Part shown: one piece after another, positions 30,126-40,633 of the stretch
Layout of the letters: each line of letters starts with the position of its first letter
Position numbering within the stretch: position 1 is the first letter of the stretch
Assembly (NCBI GenBank): GCA_036250195.1
Contig: JAVHZZ010000004.1
Location: forward strand, 319,634,128-319,698,127
Source of the DNA: Mixophyes australis
Taxonomy: Eukaryota; Chordata; Amphibia; Anura; Limnodynastidae
Reading direction: 5' to 3'
DNA: 64,000 bases
Notes under the pieces: model-generated
The model's input: the letters and a program-made list of their open reading frames with translations, nothing else
Told to the model about the DNA's origin: nothing
The model's database searches: none
Program-made: the position numbers and the translations under genes

Positions 30126-30740
30126 AAATATGTGTAGCAGAAAGGAAATGTGTGAGGCGAGTGTAAGCAATTCGCTTGAGAAGTTTGTAAGGGCATGGAA
30201 GCTGAGAGATGGGGCGGTAATTTGAGAGACAGTTTGGGTCAGAATTTAGTTTTTTAGAATAGGAGTAATAACTGCATGCTTGAATAGTGATGGAAAGATA
30301 TCAATAGAGAGATATAGATTACAGATTTTAGTTAGACGGGGAATGAGCACATGAGACAGGGCCCTACCAATTTCTGAGGGTATGGGATCAAGAGGACAGG
30401 AGGTAGAGTAGGAAGAGAAGAAGAGAATAGAAACTTCCTCTTCATTTATGGGATCAAATGAAAAGAGGGTGTCAGAGGATGCTGGGAAGGAGAGGGAGAT
30501 GATACAATTTCAAGTCTGATCTTTTTAATCTTGTCCTTGAAATAGGAAGCAAGGTCCTTTGCACTGATGATAGTCGGGGGGTTTGGGGTGGGAGGATTGA
30601 GAAGTGATTTAAATATGTTAAAAATGCGTTTGGGGTTAGAAGCCTGAGCATAGATGAGAGATTGGAAACATGCTTTTTTAGCAGTGTCCAGAGCACTTCA
30701 ATAGGAGTGCTAGATAGCAGTATATGCGCTAAAATCATTA
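30126..30740 (-). pseudogene. L2-group LINE reverse transcriptase N-terminal part
   Basis: Broken frames contain SAKDLASYFKDKIKKIRLEI (a linker motif seen before RT in L2-group elements), then SFDPINEEE, and nearer the left LSNYRPISQLP followed by KLLKRIAYTRL, the conserved YRPIS box. Stops and shifts make it non-functional. Confidence 0.6.
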
Positions 30741-31113
30741 GCAGTACAAAATTTATACCAGTGACGTTCAGCTTTGCAAGAAAGTTTTTGTAGATTATGT
30801 GTTACTTTAGTGTGCCACGGTTGACAACGACGTCTACGCAGAATATGAAGAATCGCTAGAGCCACTTAATCAAGGGCAGTTAGTAGGGTATGGTGAAAAT
30901 GAGGAACTGCCATATCAGGGTAGGTGAATGTAGAAATTGGGGAGAGAAGGTGTTGGAGAGAGGTGGAATACTGTTGAAAATCAATAGAGTTAATATTTCT
31001 TCGGGTATGAGGAGGCTTGGAAGAGTTTAAAGAACAGGGAGTTTAAAGAATTGGGAGTGAGCAAGTAACTAATAAGGTCATGATCCGAGAGGGGGAAAGG
31101 AGTGTTAAGGAAA

Positions 31114-31626
31114 TTAGAAACTAAACATAGTCAAGAAAACAATATCAAGACAGGGGCCATCCTGATGAGTAGCGGATTCAATCCACTGCGAGAGGTCAAG
31201 TAAGGAGATTAGAGAGAGAAGTTTTGAAGACGCATTGGAACGTGGATTAGCGATAGGGATGTTGAAATCACCCTTGATGATGTTGGGGAAGTCAGAAGAC
31301 AAGAAGTGAGGAAGCCATGCAGAGAAGTGTTTAAGAGATTGTCGGTGGGGTCCAGGGGGGCGATAGATGACCTCAGCACACATAGGGAATGGGTTAAAAA
31401 CCCTAACAGTATGTACTTCAAAAGATGTGAACGTGAGTGATGGGACATTTGGTAGAACTGTGAATGTGCACTGTGGGGAAAGAAGTAGTCCAACCACTCC
31501 TCCCTGTCTGCCTCCAGGTCTGGGGGTGTGGGTGAAATGGAGGTCACCATGTGATAGGGCTCCATGTGATAGGGCTGCAGGTGAGGCAGTGTCTGATTGC
31601 GTGAGCCATGTTTCTGCTATTGTCAT
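31114..31626 (-). pseudogene. L2-group LINE endonuclease (APE-type)
   Basis: A 170-residue frame with AETWLTQSD, a G-G-V-G-L-L-L-S segment, EVIYRPPGPH, IIKGDFNIPIANP and DLSQWIESATHQDG followed by LDIVF. These are the ordered boxes of the apurinic-like endonuclease that nicks target DNA. Upstream, NARSV-like text near 31690 suggests that the protein started further right. It is separated from the RT by frame changes. Confidence 0.75.
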
Positions 31627-32254
31627 AAGGTTGAGGTTGTTTGAGAGGAAGAGGTCAGATTGTTACATACAGAGCGTGCATTCCAAAGGGCACATTTAAA
31701 GGACTTTGGAAGAGAGGAGAGACAGGTGATGCATCTGAGGTTTGTTGATTTTGGTAGCGTTCAGTTATATGCGTGTGGGAGAAGTGTGGGTGACCTGGAT
31801 TAGGTGATATATCACCAGCTAGTAGAAGCAGGGAGGAGGAAAGATAGGAAAGATGATTGTAAGATGTGTGTCCTTTTAGTTTCTGGCAACAGGGTGAGGA
31901 TGCTATAACTATTGAATTTAAATACGAAAACAGTCAACTAGAGGTGAGTGAAGTAGTGAAGCGGCAATGTAGACAGAATTGTGTGTTGCAGGACTGGTGA
32001 AGGAGGATAAAGTTCTAAAGATAATGCCATGAAGGGAAAGCAAGAGAAATAATTTGGCAAACATTGTTATTTGGAAGGAAAATAGCAACAAATACAGGGA
32101 ATCAAAGAATTACCTAGTTGTAATGTCCTCTGCAATCAGAAGTAAAGATGCTGCAGATGTAGATTATTTGTAGAGGTCTTAAATTGTTGTTCAATGTTTG
32201 TTCCACTGTCTTGTTGAACTGAATTTTCTAATCACTTTGTGAGAAAAACACTTA

Positions 32255-32468
32255 GGGGCATATTCAATTCTTAGCGGTTTCCGCCATGGAAAAACTATTG
32301 CCGGTATTACGGTAATAGTTAGCTGGATTTCAGCTCGCGGCTCACCAAGCCGCGAGCTGAAATCCAGTGAGAAAAGTACCGTAGTACCGGTATTTACGTG
32401 GACTATTCCCGTAATAGTGTGCGCGGTGTGTTAATTTTGGCTATAACCCCAACAATTGAATATGCCCC
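32255..32468. mobile_element. Harbinger-type MITE with TTA target duplication
   Basis: Perfect 15-bp inverted ends GGGGCATATTCAATT and AATTGAATATGCCCC, flanked by TTA at 32252-32254 and 32469-32471. The middle is a perfect hairpin: 20-bp arms at 32323-32342 and 32348-32367 with a 5-nt loop. Non-coding. Confidence 0.85.
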
Positions 32469-32706
32469 TTAGGGTAGAAATCACACGTCTGCTCCCCCCA
32501 TACATCTCCCTCAGACTAGATGGTAAGATATAGTGAGGCTGATTTCAAAATAAGTTACATCTGTGCTAATTGAACAGCTGATGAGATAAGGGAGAGGGGG
32601 AACTATTGGGCTTACTCTGGCTATATGAGAGCCAGGCCAGAGTCCTAAAATTGGTTCAATGAGCAGCAACTAAACACAGGTTAAGCAAGTAACAATATCC
32701 TATTAC

Positions 32707-33240
32707 ATACTTTTTTAAAAAAATACAGGCACAGTTGCAGAGATGAGAATAAGAGTGGATGAGACGAGATGTTCATTTCTTGTACATACATTTTAAAGAA
32801 ATACAGACACAGTTGCAGAGATGAAAGTAAGAGAGGATGGGCAGCACGGTGACTAAGTGGTTAGCACTTCTGCCTTACAGCACTGCCTTACAGCACCGGG
32901 GTCATGAGTTCAATTCCCGACCATGGCCTTATCTGTGAGGAGTTTGCATGGTCTTCCCATGTTTGTGTGGGTTTCCTCCGGGTCCTCCGGTTTCCTCCCA
33001 CACTCCAAAAACATACTGGTAGGTTAATTGGCTGCTAACAAATTGACCCTAGTCTGTGGGTGTGTGTGTTAGAGAATTTAGACTGTAAGCCCCAATGGGA
33101 CAGGGCCTGATGTAAGTGAGTTCTCTGTACAGCACTGCGGAATTAGTGGTACTATATAAAAAATGGTGATGATGAGATGTTCATTTCTTGTACATACTTT
33201 TCTACAAAATACTACCACAGTTGCAGAGATGAGAGGTCAA
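32707..33240 (+). repeat. 78-bp tandem repeat, three copies, one split by a V-SINE
   Basis: ACAGTTGCAG recurs at 32731 and 32809 (78 bp), and at 33217 after subtracting the SINE. Units share AGATGTTCATTTCTTGTACA. It may be LINE or Penelope non-coding sequence. Confidence 0.7.
32839..33176 (+). mobile_element. V-SINE, full length
   Basis: Starts GGGCAGCACGGTGACTAAGT, with GTGGTTAGCACTTCTGCC (A-box region) and ATGAGTTCAATTCCCG (B-box region), the GGTTTCCTCCCACACTCC domain and the tail CTGCGGAATTAGTGG...TATATAAA plus GATGATGAG. The head has a 13-bp tandem duplication of GCCTTACAGCACT. Inserted in the 78-bp repeat. Confidence 0.85.
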
Positions 33241-33391
33241 TCATGTGTATAATGTATATCAATAATGTGAGTATTACTATGATGAGGTACTCCTTTATTT
33301 ATCCCTGAATGGAATTGTTGGACCTTAATGTTTAGTCCTGAAGAACATCTGAGATTTATCTGGTCCAGTTTTGTTTGTGTTGGAGATACTG

Positions 33392-33701
33392 GGCCTGAGC
33401 CATTAAGGAGAGCAAAGCATAAAAAAGGAGTAACTTTGCACCAGGGTAAAACCATGTTGCTTTGGAGGGGGTGGTAAATTTGAAATGTGGGGACAGATTT
33501 TAAGTTGGGTTTGGGCATATCCTAGATCAACTTGAAATTTAATTGTAAAAATAAAGCTAAGTATGTGTGTGCTACATGAAAAAAGCAGCCAGAATTTTCC
33601 TTATGTGCAAAATAATAAACTAATTCTTGCATTGTAACATGATTTGTCCAGAGTCAAACTTACTCTTTTCTTTTGTCTTGCTCTCCTTAATGACTCAGGC
33701 C
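33392..33701. mobile_element. MITE with 5-bp TSD TACTG
   Basis: Ends GGCCTGAGCCATTAAGGAGA and, reversed, GGCCTGAGTCATTAAGGAGA. TACTG is at 33387-33391 and 33702-33706. Non-coding. A partial copy is at 11230-11454. Confidence 0.75.
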
Positions 33702-33750
33702 TACTGACTCTATTTAAATAATAATTATTATAATTTAATTAAATTGATTT

Positions 33751-36700
33751 TTTTTTAAACTCTTTATTTTTTACAGCATTGCAGATATAACAAAAACAAT
33801 ATCCAACAGGGTAAGAGGGGAAAGAGGGAAGAGCGTAAAACAGCACAGTATATTGCGGTGAACAGATATTCATTGAACTTAAGCCCTAACGCATAATAAA
33901 TCCCGCTCCTCCCCTCACCCTATACTCTGCAATCCTTTTTTAGTTTTTATTTATGTGTTATAATATTTAACAAATCTATTTGCTTGTTTTCTTGGGGAAG
34001 GAAAGAAAGAGGAGAAAGTAGGAAGAGGAGGAAGGAGAAAAGAAGTAACGGGGAGAGGTTGGAGAGTTACAGCTAGTTCCCCAGAGGGGAAGCGTCCGGC
34101 GCGACCACTCCTTACTGGGTAACCGGACACAAAGATAAAATGGGTGGGTAAATAAAGGGTGGGTTGGCGTCCCCCCTCGTTTTGGATTATGAGCTAATTA
34201 TCGTCAGGAGTAGACCGTATCAATTGGGGAGGGGGGTAAGTGTCGGGCAGGGGCCAGAAAAGCCGGGGTGTGATAAAAGTATAAATTACTGGGTGGCGGG
34301 CATAGGAGACTGGTGAAAAGCGTATCATGGGTCCCATATCTTGTGAAAATTTTAAATTTTATCATGGAGAAGACATGTGATGTACTCCATTGAAGTTATA
34401 TACCAGATCCGAGCTGTTATGCTCTGGAGGCTCAGGGGAGTAGTGGACTTCCATTCCTTGGCTATTTGTAGGCGTGTTGCAGCACAAATATTTTGTACTA
34501 GATTATTACTATGTTTGTTGAGAGATTTATTCCTAGAGCATAGCAGCATGACCATTGGGTCTGGGGAAACCTCAACCTCCAGAATTCTAGAAATGTAGCC
34601 AGCGACCTCAGCCCATAGATTAGAAATGAGAGGGCACGTCCACCATATGTGGTAAAAAGACCCCACCTCACCACATGCCCTCCAACAAAGATCTGACGTA
34701 CCTGGGTAAATTCTATGGAGTCTCGTGGGCACCAAGTACCATCTCGTCTAGACCTTAAATGTATTCTCTTTAATCGAAGTGTTAATGGAGATCTTGGAGA
34801 TTCCAGTTCTGAGCCGAGACCATCCCTCCTCGTCTATGGGTTTACCGATATCACGCTCCCAGGTGATCTCAAACTGTTCTTTGGGGCTACTTTCAGGCTT
34901 AAGGTAAACATGATAGACCAGAGATATCAACCCCTGAGCTCCAACTCGGTTAATACAACACCTCTCAAAGGGTGTAGGGCCGCGCAATTTGGATGATCTA
35001 CAATTGGATTGTATAAAGCCTCTAATTTGAATATAGCCAAAATACATGAACGAAGGGAGTCTTGATCTCTCACTCAAATCCGCGAAAGATTGGGGGGCGT
35101 ATTCCCCTAAAATGTGAGTAAATTGAGTAATCCCTGCTTTTTGCCATGGGGAAGAGAATGCTTTGATGTTACCGGCTGGGTATTCTGGGTTGTGCCAAAG
35201 CAGAGTGAGGGGGGAAGGGTACGATGTGAGTTTCTATCTCATGTGTAATTTGTTCCATATATCTAGTGTAAATTGTATAGTGGGGTGAGAATAAACTGAG
35301 GCCGGTCTCTGGCTACTGGGGAGCCAGGGCAATGAGCTAAGAATGTGATCAGGTGTAAGAGCATTCTCAAGGTCGACCCATCTCTAGATCCCCGGGGGAG
35401 ACTGCCAAGAAATGACATGGCTAAGGTTGACCGCCTGGTAATATTTTTCAAAAAGCGGTAGTCCGCATCCTCCTGATCGTGAGTGTTTGGCTAGACATGA
35501 ATTTTTTAATCTCGACTTTTTCCACTGCCAAATGAATCTGCCACAGATTAGTTGGAGATTTGCTAGATGCGTTCCTGGAACTGGTATGGGCAATGTCTGA
35601 AACATGTAAAGGATTCGTGGTAAAACATTAATTTTTATTACATTGATCCTTCCGAACCAGGAAAGAAATAGCGGGTCCCAATTTGACAGATCTTTTTTAT
35701 AGACTCTAGAAGGGGGGTATAATTAGCGTGGAACAATTGTTTGAGTTCTTTAGTGATCTGGACTCCTAGATAACGCACCGCTTTAGGCCTCCATTGAAAT
35801 TTGAACGAAGACTCTAGGCTGTTTTTAACTATATTGGACGTTTGGAGTGAAAGGGCCTCAGATTTGGAGTTATTGCTTTTATAATCAGAGAGAGATCCGT
35901 ATTCCTTTAACTCCTCTAGTAAGTTTGGAAGTGAAATTAAGGGGTTAGAAAGTGTCAGCAGTACGTCGTCCGCAAATAATGAGATTTTAAAGTGTCGAGG
36001 GCCAATGTGAATCCCAGAGATGTCCGGGTTTCATCTGATGGCGGCTGCCAGAGGTTTGATGTATAAGGTGTACAGTAGGGGCGACAGAGGGCAGCCTTGT
36101 CTCGTGCCAGTGCCCAAAAAGAAAGCAGGGGACAAAAGTCCATTGGTCAGGACTGACCAGGATGGGCGGTGATATAGGGCCTGAATGGCCAACATAAATT
36201 CCCCTCTCAGCCCAAATTGTTTAAGGGTACTAAACATGAAGGGCCGAGAAAGCCTATCAAATGCCTTTTTTGGCGTCAAGAGCAAGGAGAACTGTGGGGA
36301 TTTTATTGTGGTTGACATGAGCTATGATATCTATGGTGCATCTGGTGTTATCCAAGGCCTGCCTAGAAGGGATGAAGCCTACTTTGTCTGGAAACACCAG
36401 AGTAGACATATAATTATTTAACCTATTTGCCAATACTTTAGCGAAATACTTTACATCCGCATTAATTAGTGAAATAGGGCGATAAATACAACAATTGGTC
36501 GGATCTTTATTTGGCTTGGGGATGACCACTATAGTGGATCGGGTAGAGTCTTCGTGAAATTTACCTCCTTGTAATATATTATTGAATAATTGGGTCATTT
36601 GGGGAACAAGTTCTTTAGAGAAAGTTTTATAGTATAGCATCATGAAACCATCAGGGCCGGGGGCTTTAGATTTTTTTTGTGATTTCAGGGCTAATGAGAT

Positions 36701-38626
36701 CTCCTCATCGGTGATTTCCTGATTCAAGGTTGCAATCTGATGGGGGGACAACGAAGGTAGCGAGCATTTGTCTAGGTATGTTTTGATGGTCTGGGAAGAG
36801 GACTCTGAAACGTCCTGGTCTATGTGGAGGTTGTATAGACTTTTATAGTAGTTAGAAAAGGTCCCGTTAATGTCCCAGGGGTCATAAGATATGCTCCCTT
36901 TTTTGTTTCTGATAGAGGTAATTGTTTGAGATGCCCTTTTAGATCTTATTCTATTGGCTAGGAGTGTATCAGCCTTACCTCCCTTCTCATAGAAGGATTG
37001 GTTTAGCCACCAAAGTTGACACTCAGTCTTCTCCACCAGAATCGACTGAATTTCCCCTCTAAATTTTTTTATCTGTTGAGCAAGTAATTGGGTACTAGAT
37101 TGCTTATGCTGGGATTCTAAAGTTTTGAGTTGGGAAGATAGCTTATTAAATGTCTCGTTGCGCTCTCTTTTCTTACGGGACGCAAACTGAATGATGTCTC
37201 CTCGAATAACTGCTTTATGGGCTTCCCAAATTGTAGGAGCCGGGACCTCAGAATTAGTGTTGGTGTCAAAATATCTTACTAGAGCTTCAGATATTTGATC
37301 TTTAAAGTGCGGAAGTTTGAGCAGAGTCTCATTGAGTCTCCAGGATGTTCTACCCTGGGGATTCTGAAAGAGGTCCACCGAGAGGGAGAGTATGGAATGG
37401 TCCAACCAGGTGTTAGAGATTATATCAGCCTTCGTTATGTGTTGGAAGAGGTTAGTACACCCCATAAACATGTCTATACGGGAATAGGATTGATGGGGAA
37501 ATGAGTAGAATGTGTAATCCTTGGAAGTGGGGTAGAGTGCTCGCATAATGTCAAATAGACCAGCCTCATTGAGTTGCTTTTGTAAATTTTTTGTTTGCGA
37601 TGTTAGTGGGGAGGGGTGTCTAGATATTGATCTATCCATTGAAGGGGACATAACTGTGTTAAAGTCACCCCCCAAGAGTATCAGACCTTTACGTGAGCGG
37701 TGTAATTCTGAAAAGAAATGTGTAAAAAAGCTGCCTGACCTGTGTTGGGAGTGTAAATGTTGGCAAGGGTTATGTCCAAGTGTCCAATCTTTCTCGTTAG
37801 AATAAGAAATCGACCTTCGGGATCGTCCCTGACTTCTGACTTGACAAAGGGCACAGAGTTTCGGAGTAGAATGGCCACCCCATTCTTCTTTGTGGAATGA
37901 GAGGAGTAGAAAGCCACGGGGTGCCTTCTGGAGGACAAGAAGGGCTGGCCAGCAGCCTTGAAATGGGTCTCCTGCAAGAAAATAACGTCACCTTTTAGTT
38001 TATGAATGGTATGATACAGCATACAACGTTTTTGAGGGGTGTTCAGCCCTTTAACATTGAGAGAAAGAATTGTAAATGACATGATTAGCGTATGTAGGGC
38101 GAGACTAGCTTAGGAATAGAATTAGGCCCACCAAGATGGGGGCAGAGGGGGAACGCCAGAAGGAGAAGGGGGGAGAGATAATTAGAAAGGAAAAAAAGCA
38201 CAGGTTTAAGAGGAAAGAAAGTAGAAATAAAGAGGGAGGTGATAGAATTTAAGAAGGAAAAGGGTATGGTTGAAGGCTCAGTCCTCACGGGCAGAGGAAG
38301 AGTCCCCTGATGAAGTGCCTGAGATTCCAATTAAACTAAAGTTAGTCAAAGTGTGCCTATGCCGTGGGATAAGCTTAGGCACAGGGTATATTCATATATG
38401 AATGAAAAAAAAGTAGAACCGAGAATATATAAATTCCAACGTAGGTGGGTGCGCAGCCAGGGGGGTAACGGGAGATTCCCCCCTCTGTCTTGCTACGAAT
38501 CTTTATATTATTAACTATTGGCTAGGAAAACAGCCAGAGATAACTACCTCAACGTAACAGTGGGTAGAAGACACAACAGATCTAATTAGTAAATTGTAAA
38601 CACATCATGAAAAGAAATAACAGGAG
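33751..38626 (-). mobile_element. Tx1/L1-like LINE with 17-bp TSD
   Basis: TAATTAAATTGATTTTT occurs at 33736-33752 and 38627-38643. The minus-strand 3' end is an A-rich tail (plus-strand T run from 33748). ORF2 occupies about 38082-34352. No ORF1 was recognised between 38083 and 38626, so the copy looks 5'-truncated. Confidence 0.85.
34352..38082 (-). pseudogene. L1-like ORF2 (endonuclease-reverse transcriptase), frameshifted
   Basis: The endonuclease starts MSFTILSLNVKGLNTPQKR and has VIFLQETH, then (37675-36257) GGDFNTV and the SRIDMFM...SDH-like box. RT boxes: APGPDGFMMLYYKTF, YRPISLINADVKYFAKVLAN and GFIPSRQA, then (36318-36031) KKAFDR (motif A aspartate replaced by K), GTRQGCPLSPLLY and, near 35970, SLFADDVLL. 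Near 35605 comes FQTLPIPVPG, and the C-terminal CWR...GSFYHIWWTCP zinc-knuckle-like motif is at about 34690-34620. These boxes in this order identify L1/Tx1-type ORF2. At least four frame changes break it. Confidence 0.85.
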
Positions 38627-38643
38627 TAATTAAATTGATTTTT

Positions 38644-39120
38644 AATGGTATTTTTGAACATTTGTCATGATTGTTATGAACTTTAATCAAATTATATGGT
38701 ACTTCCAAACAATTTTAGACTTACAAATGATTATTAATTATTGATTATATATTGATGAATTTATTTTAATTTTTAGAATTTTTTCCACACCTCAATGAAA
38801 TGAAGTATTGTTAGTTGCCAATGCTAGTTTAATAATTTTAGAATTGTTGCTATATATTTGTAAACATTTTGCACTGTTTTATGAATAGCTATAGGACAAA
38901 AAATTACCATTATTAATATAATAGTTTTGTAATAATGTCTTTATTTATGAAATATGTTTGGATTATGGATATTTCCAGGGATAACGGTTTGGATCGCTGG
39001 ACCAAATCACAGATCAGGATCCTAAATAGTGATTCTTTAATTATAACAATGCAGAAGCGTCTATTTTGTTTCCAGAGTAACAACTGATTCCTTTGATTAG
39101 ATGGGTCACAATAATGTGAC
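38644..39120. other. AT-rich remainder, probably Penelope 3' region
   Basis: No coding motif. By nesting order it belongs to the host element of the L1-like and LTR insertions, inferred to be the Penelope-like element. Confidence 0.35.
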
Positions 39121-39838
39121 TGTTATGCACACAGGTAGGTACATCCAGTCAGAGTTGGCACTGGCCTACCAAGGCGTGGAGTCTAACGAACTCCCCGGTC
39201 TTCACCAAGAACCGCCGTAAGGTGGGATGAACTTAGTGGCCGGGAATTCACAGATTGCGGCCCTTGAATCAGCCCTCTGACATGGAAGATAGGAGGGTGG
39301 TAGCGGCAGTAGGAGAAAGAACTGTAAGGTAAGGAACAGCTACGCTGGGCGAAGAGAAGCCATGGTAGAGAATAGCTTCGGTCTGGTACACGTTACTGTG
39401 GCGCAGTACAAAGGAAGATTCTAAGCCATAGTCCAGGGAGATAGCCAAGGTCTGCTACTTGTTCCAGTAGCGCAGTACACAGGGAGACCAAGAGCCATAG
39501 TCAAGGGAGATAGCCGAGGTCTAGTACACATTTTAGTAGCGCAGTACACAGGGAGTGAAAACTGTAGTCAAAAGAGAAAGCCAGAGGTCAGACACAGGGA
39601 ATCCAATGCAGGGAGATAAAGCACAAGGAGGGAGGATACAGGAGTCAGATGCTGGATTAGTAATCTGTTGCTCTGACACTGGACAAGTGTCAGAGCGGTT
39701 CTTAAATAACAAAAAGGAAGTTTGAAGTTCCCATCTGTGATGACATGATCGCACAGGGGGGAGCGCCACGCACCCGGGAGAGACTGCACGGCAGTGCCGT
39801 ACGGATGGGGAGCATGGAGCAGGTAAGTTTTTCTTATA
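39121..39838. mobile_element. Candidate solo LTR with TSD GTGAC
   Basis: Starts TGTTATGCAC; GTGAC flanks it at 39116-39120 and 39839-39843. It contains three copies of an about 70-bp unit (AGCCATAGTC...GTAGCGCAGTACACAGGGAG) and a TTAAATAA box near 39699. The right end (TTCTTATA) is not a normal CA terminus, which weakens the call. Confidence 0.4.
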
Positions 39839-39875
39839 GTGACCAGCCTGTAGAAGTTAAATTTTGCCATTAATC

Positions 39876-40633
39876 TGTTAGGAACCCCTCCAGCCGGCAC
39901 AACACAACCCGGAGTCTACTCTGCCAGTCAGGTGTTCACTGGAGCCCCTGATGGTGGGGACAGACTGGGCTGCAGACTGACAGAGGGTCGTGAAGTGTGT
40001 ACCGGCTGGGGAGAACCCAGGCAAGAAGAGTCAGGTCCACGCAGAGGTCAAAGGCCGGCAGCAGGTAACAGTAATGATGAACAAGCTGAGGTCAGAGGTC
40101 ACAGGCAAAGTAGCAGAACGGGTAAACAAGCCAAGGATCAGGGTCACAGGAAACACAAGCGAAGTCCAATACGAAGCCAAGGGTCATACACGGGAAGTCA
40201 AACGTAGATACAGGATACAGGGACTGGAACAAGCAGGTCAGCAGACTGGAGCACAGAAGCTATAACCGGCAATGAGGCAGCAGACCTCATTGCCTTAAGT
40301 ACAGACACAGACCAATCAGCAGTTGAACACACTCCTGCAGGCTAATTTACTAGTATCCAGCAGGGCCAATCAGGGCTTGCCCCTGACCTACACAGTTGCA
40401 GGCTAATGCCTGTTAATAAGCCTAATCAGCCCACAGGCTGCCTGCTATGCGCATGCGCCCGGCTACCAGCACCGCCGGGACGCAGCGCTAGTGTACTAGC
40501 GTCTGGCCGTTGCCCTGGTAACGGCAGGACAGGAAGAGGAAATGACGTCCCGGTCGTCAAGGTGACGGCCGGGACGCTGGGGCGCATGAGAAGCGAGCCG
40601 CGGCGGCTGTGAGTACCGCCGCGGCTCGTGACA
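39876..40633 (-). repeat. Element B 3' LTR
   Basis: 758 bp. NRF1-like motif 40448-40459, CCAAT at 40366-40370 and 40312-40316, TATA-like 40301-40295, RNA-start decamer 40270-40261. ORFs here are LTR sequence also found at 27624 and 44816. Confidence 0.9.

Larger units (their letters stand above)
29452..31920 (-). mobile_element. L2-group LINE, 5' part
   Basis: Continuation of the LINE at 21518-22382 beyond the solo LTR. Going leftward on the minus strand it holds endonuclease (to 31114), RT (about 30740-30126) and, near 29760-29700, a LSAISS...LKLNLSKTE block that follows the YADD box in L2-group RT. The YADD box itself lies in a replaced segment (29770-30125). The 5' limit is approximate. 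Confidence 0.65.
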
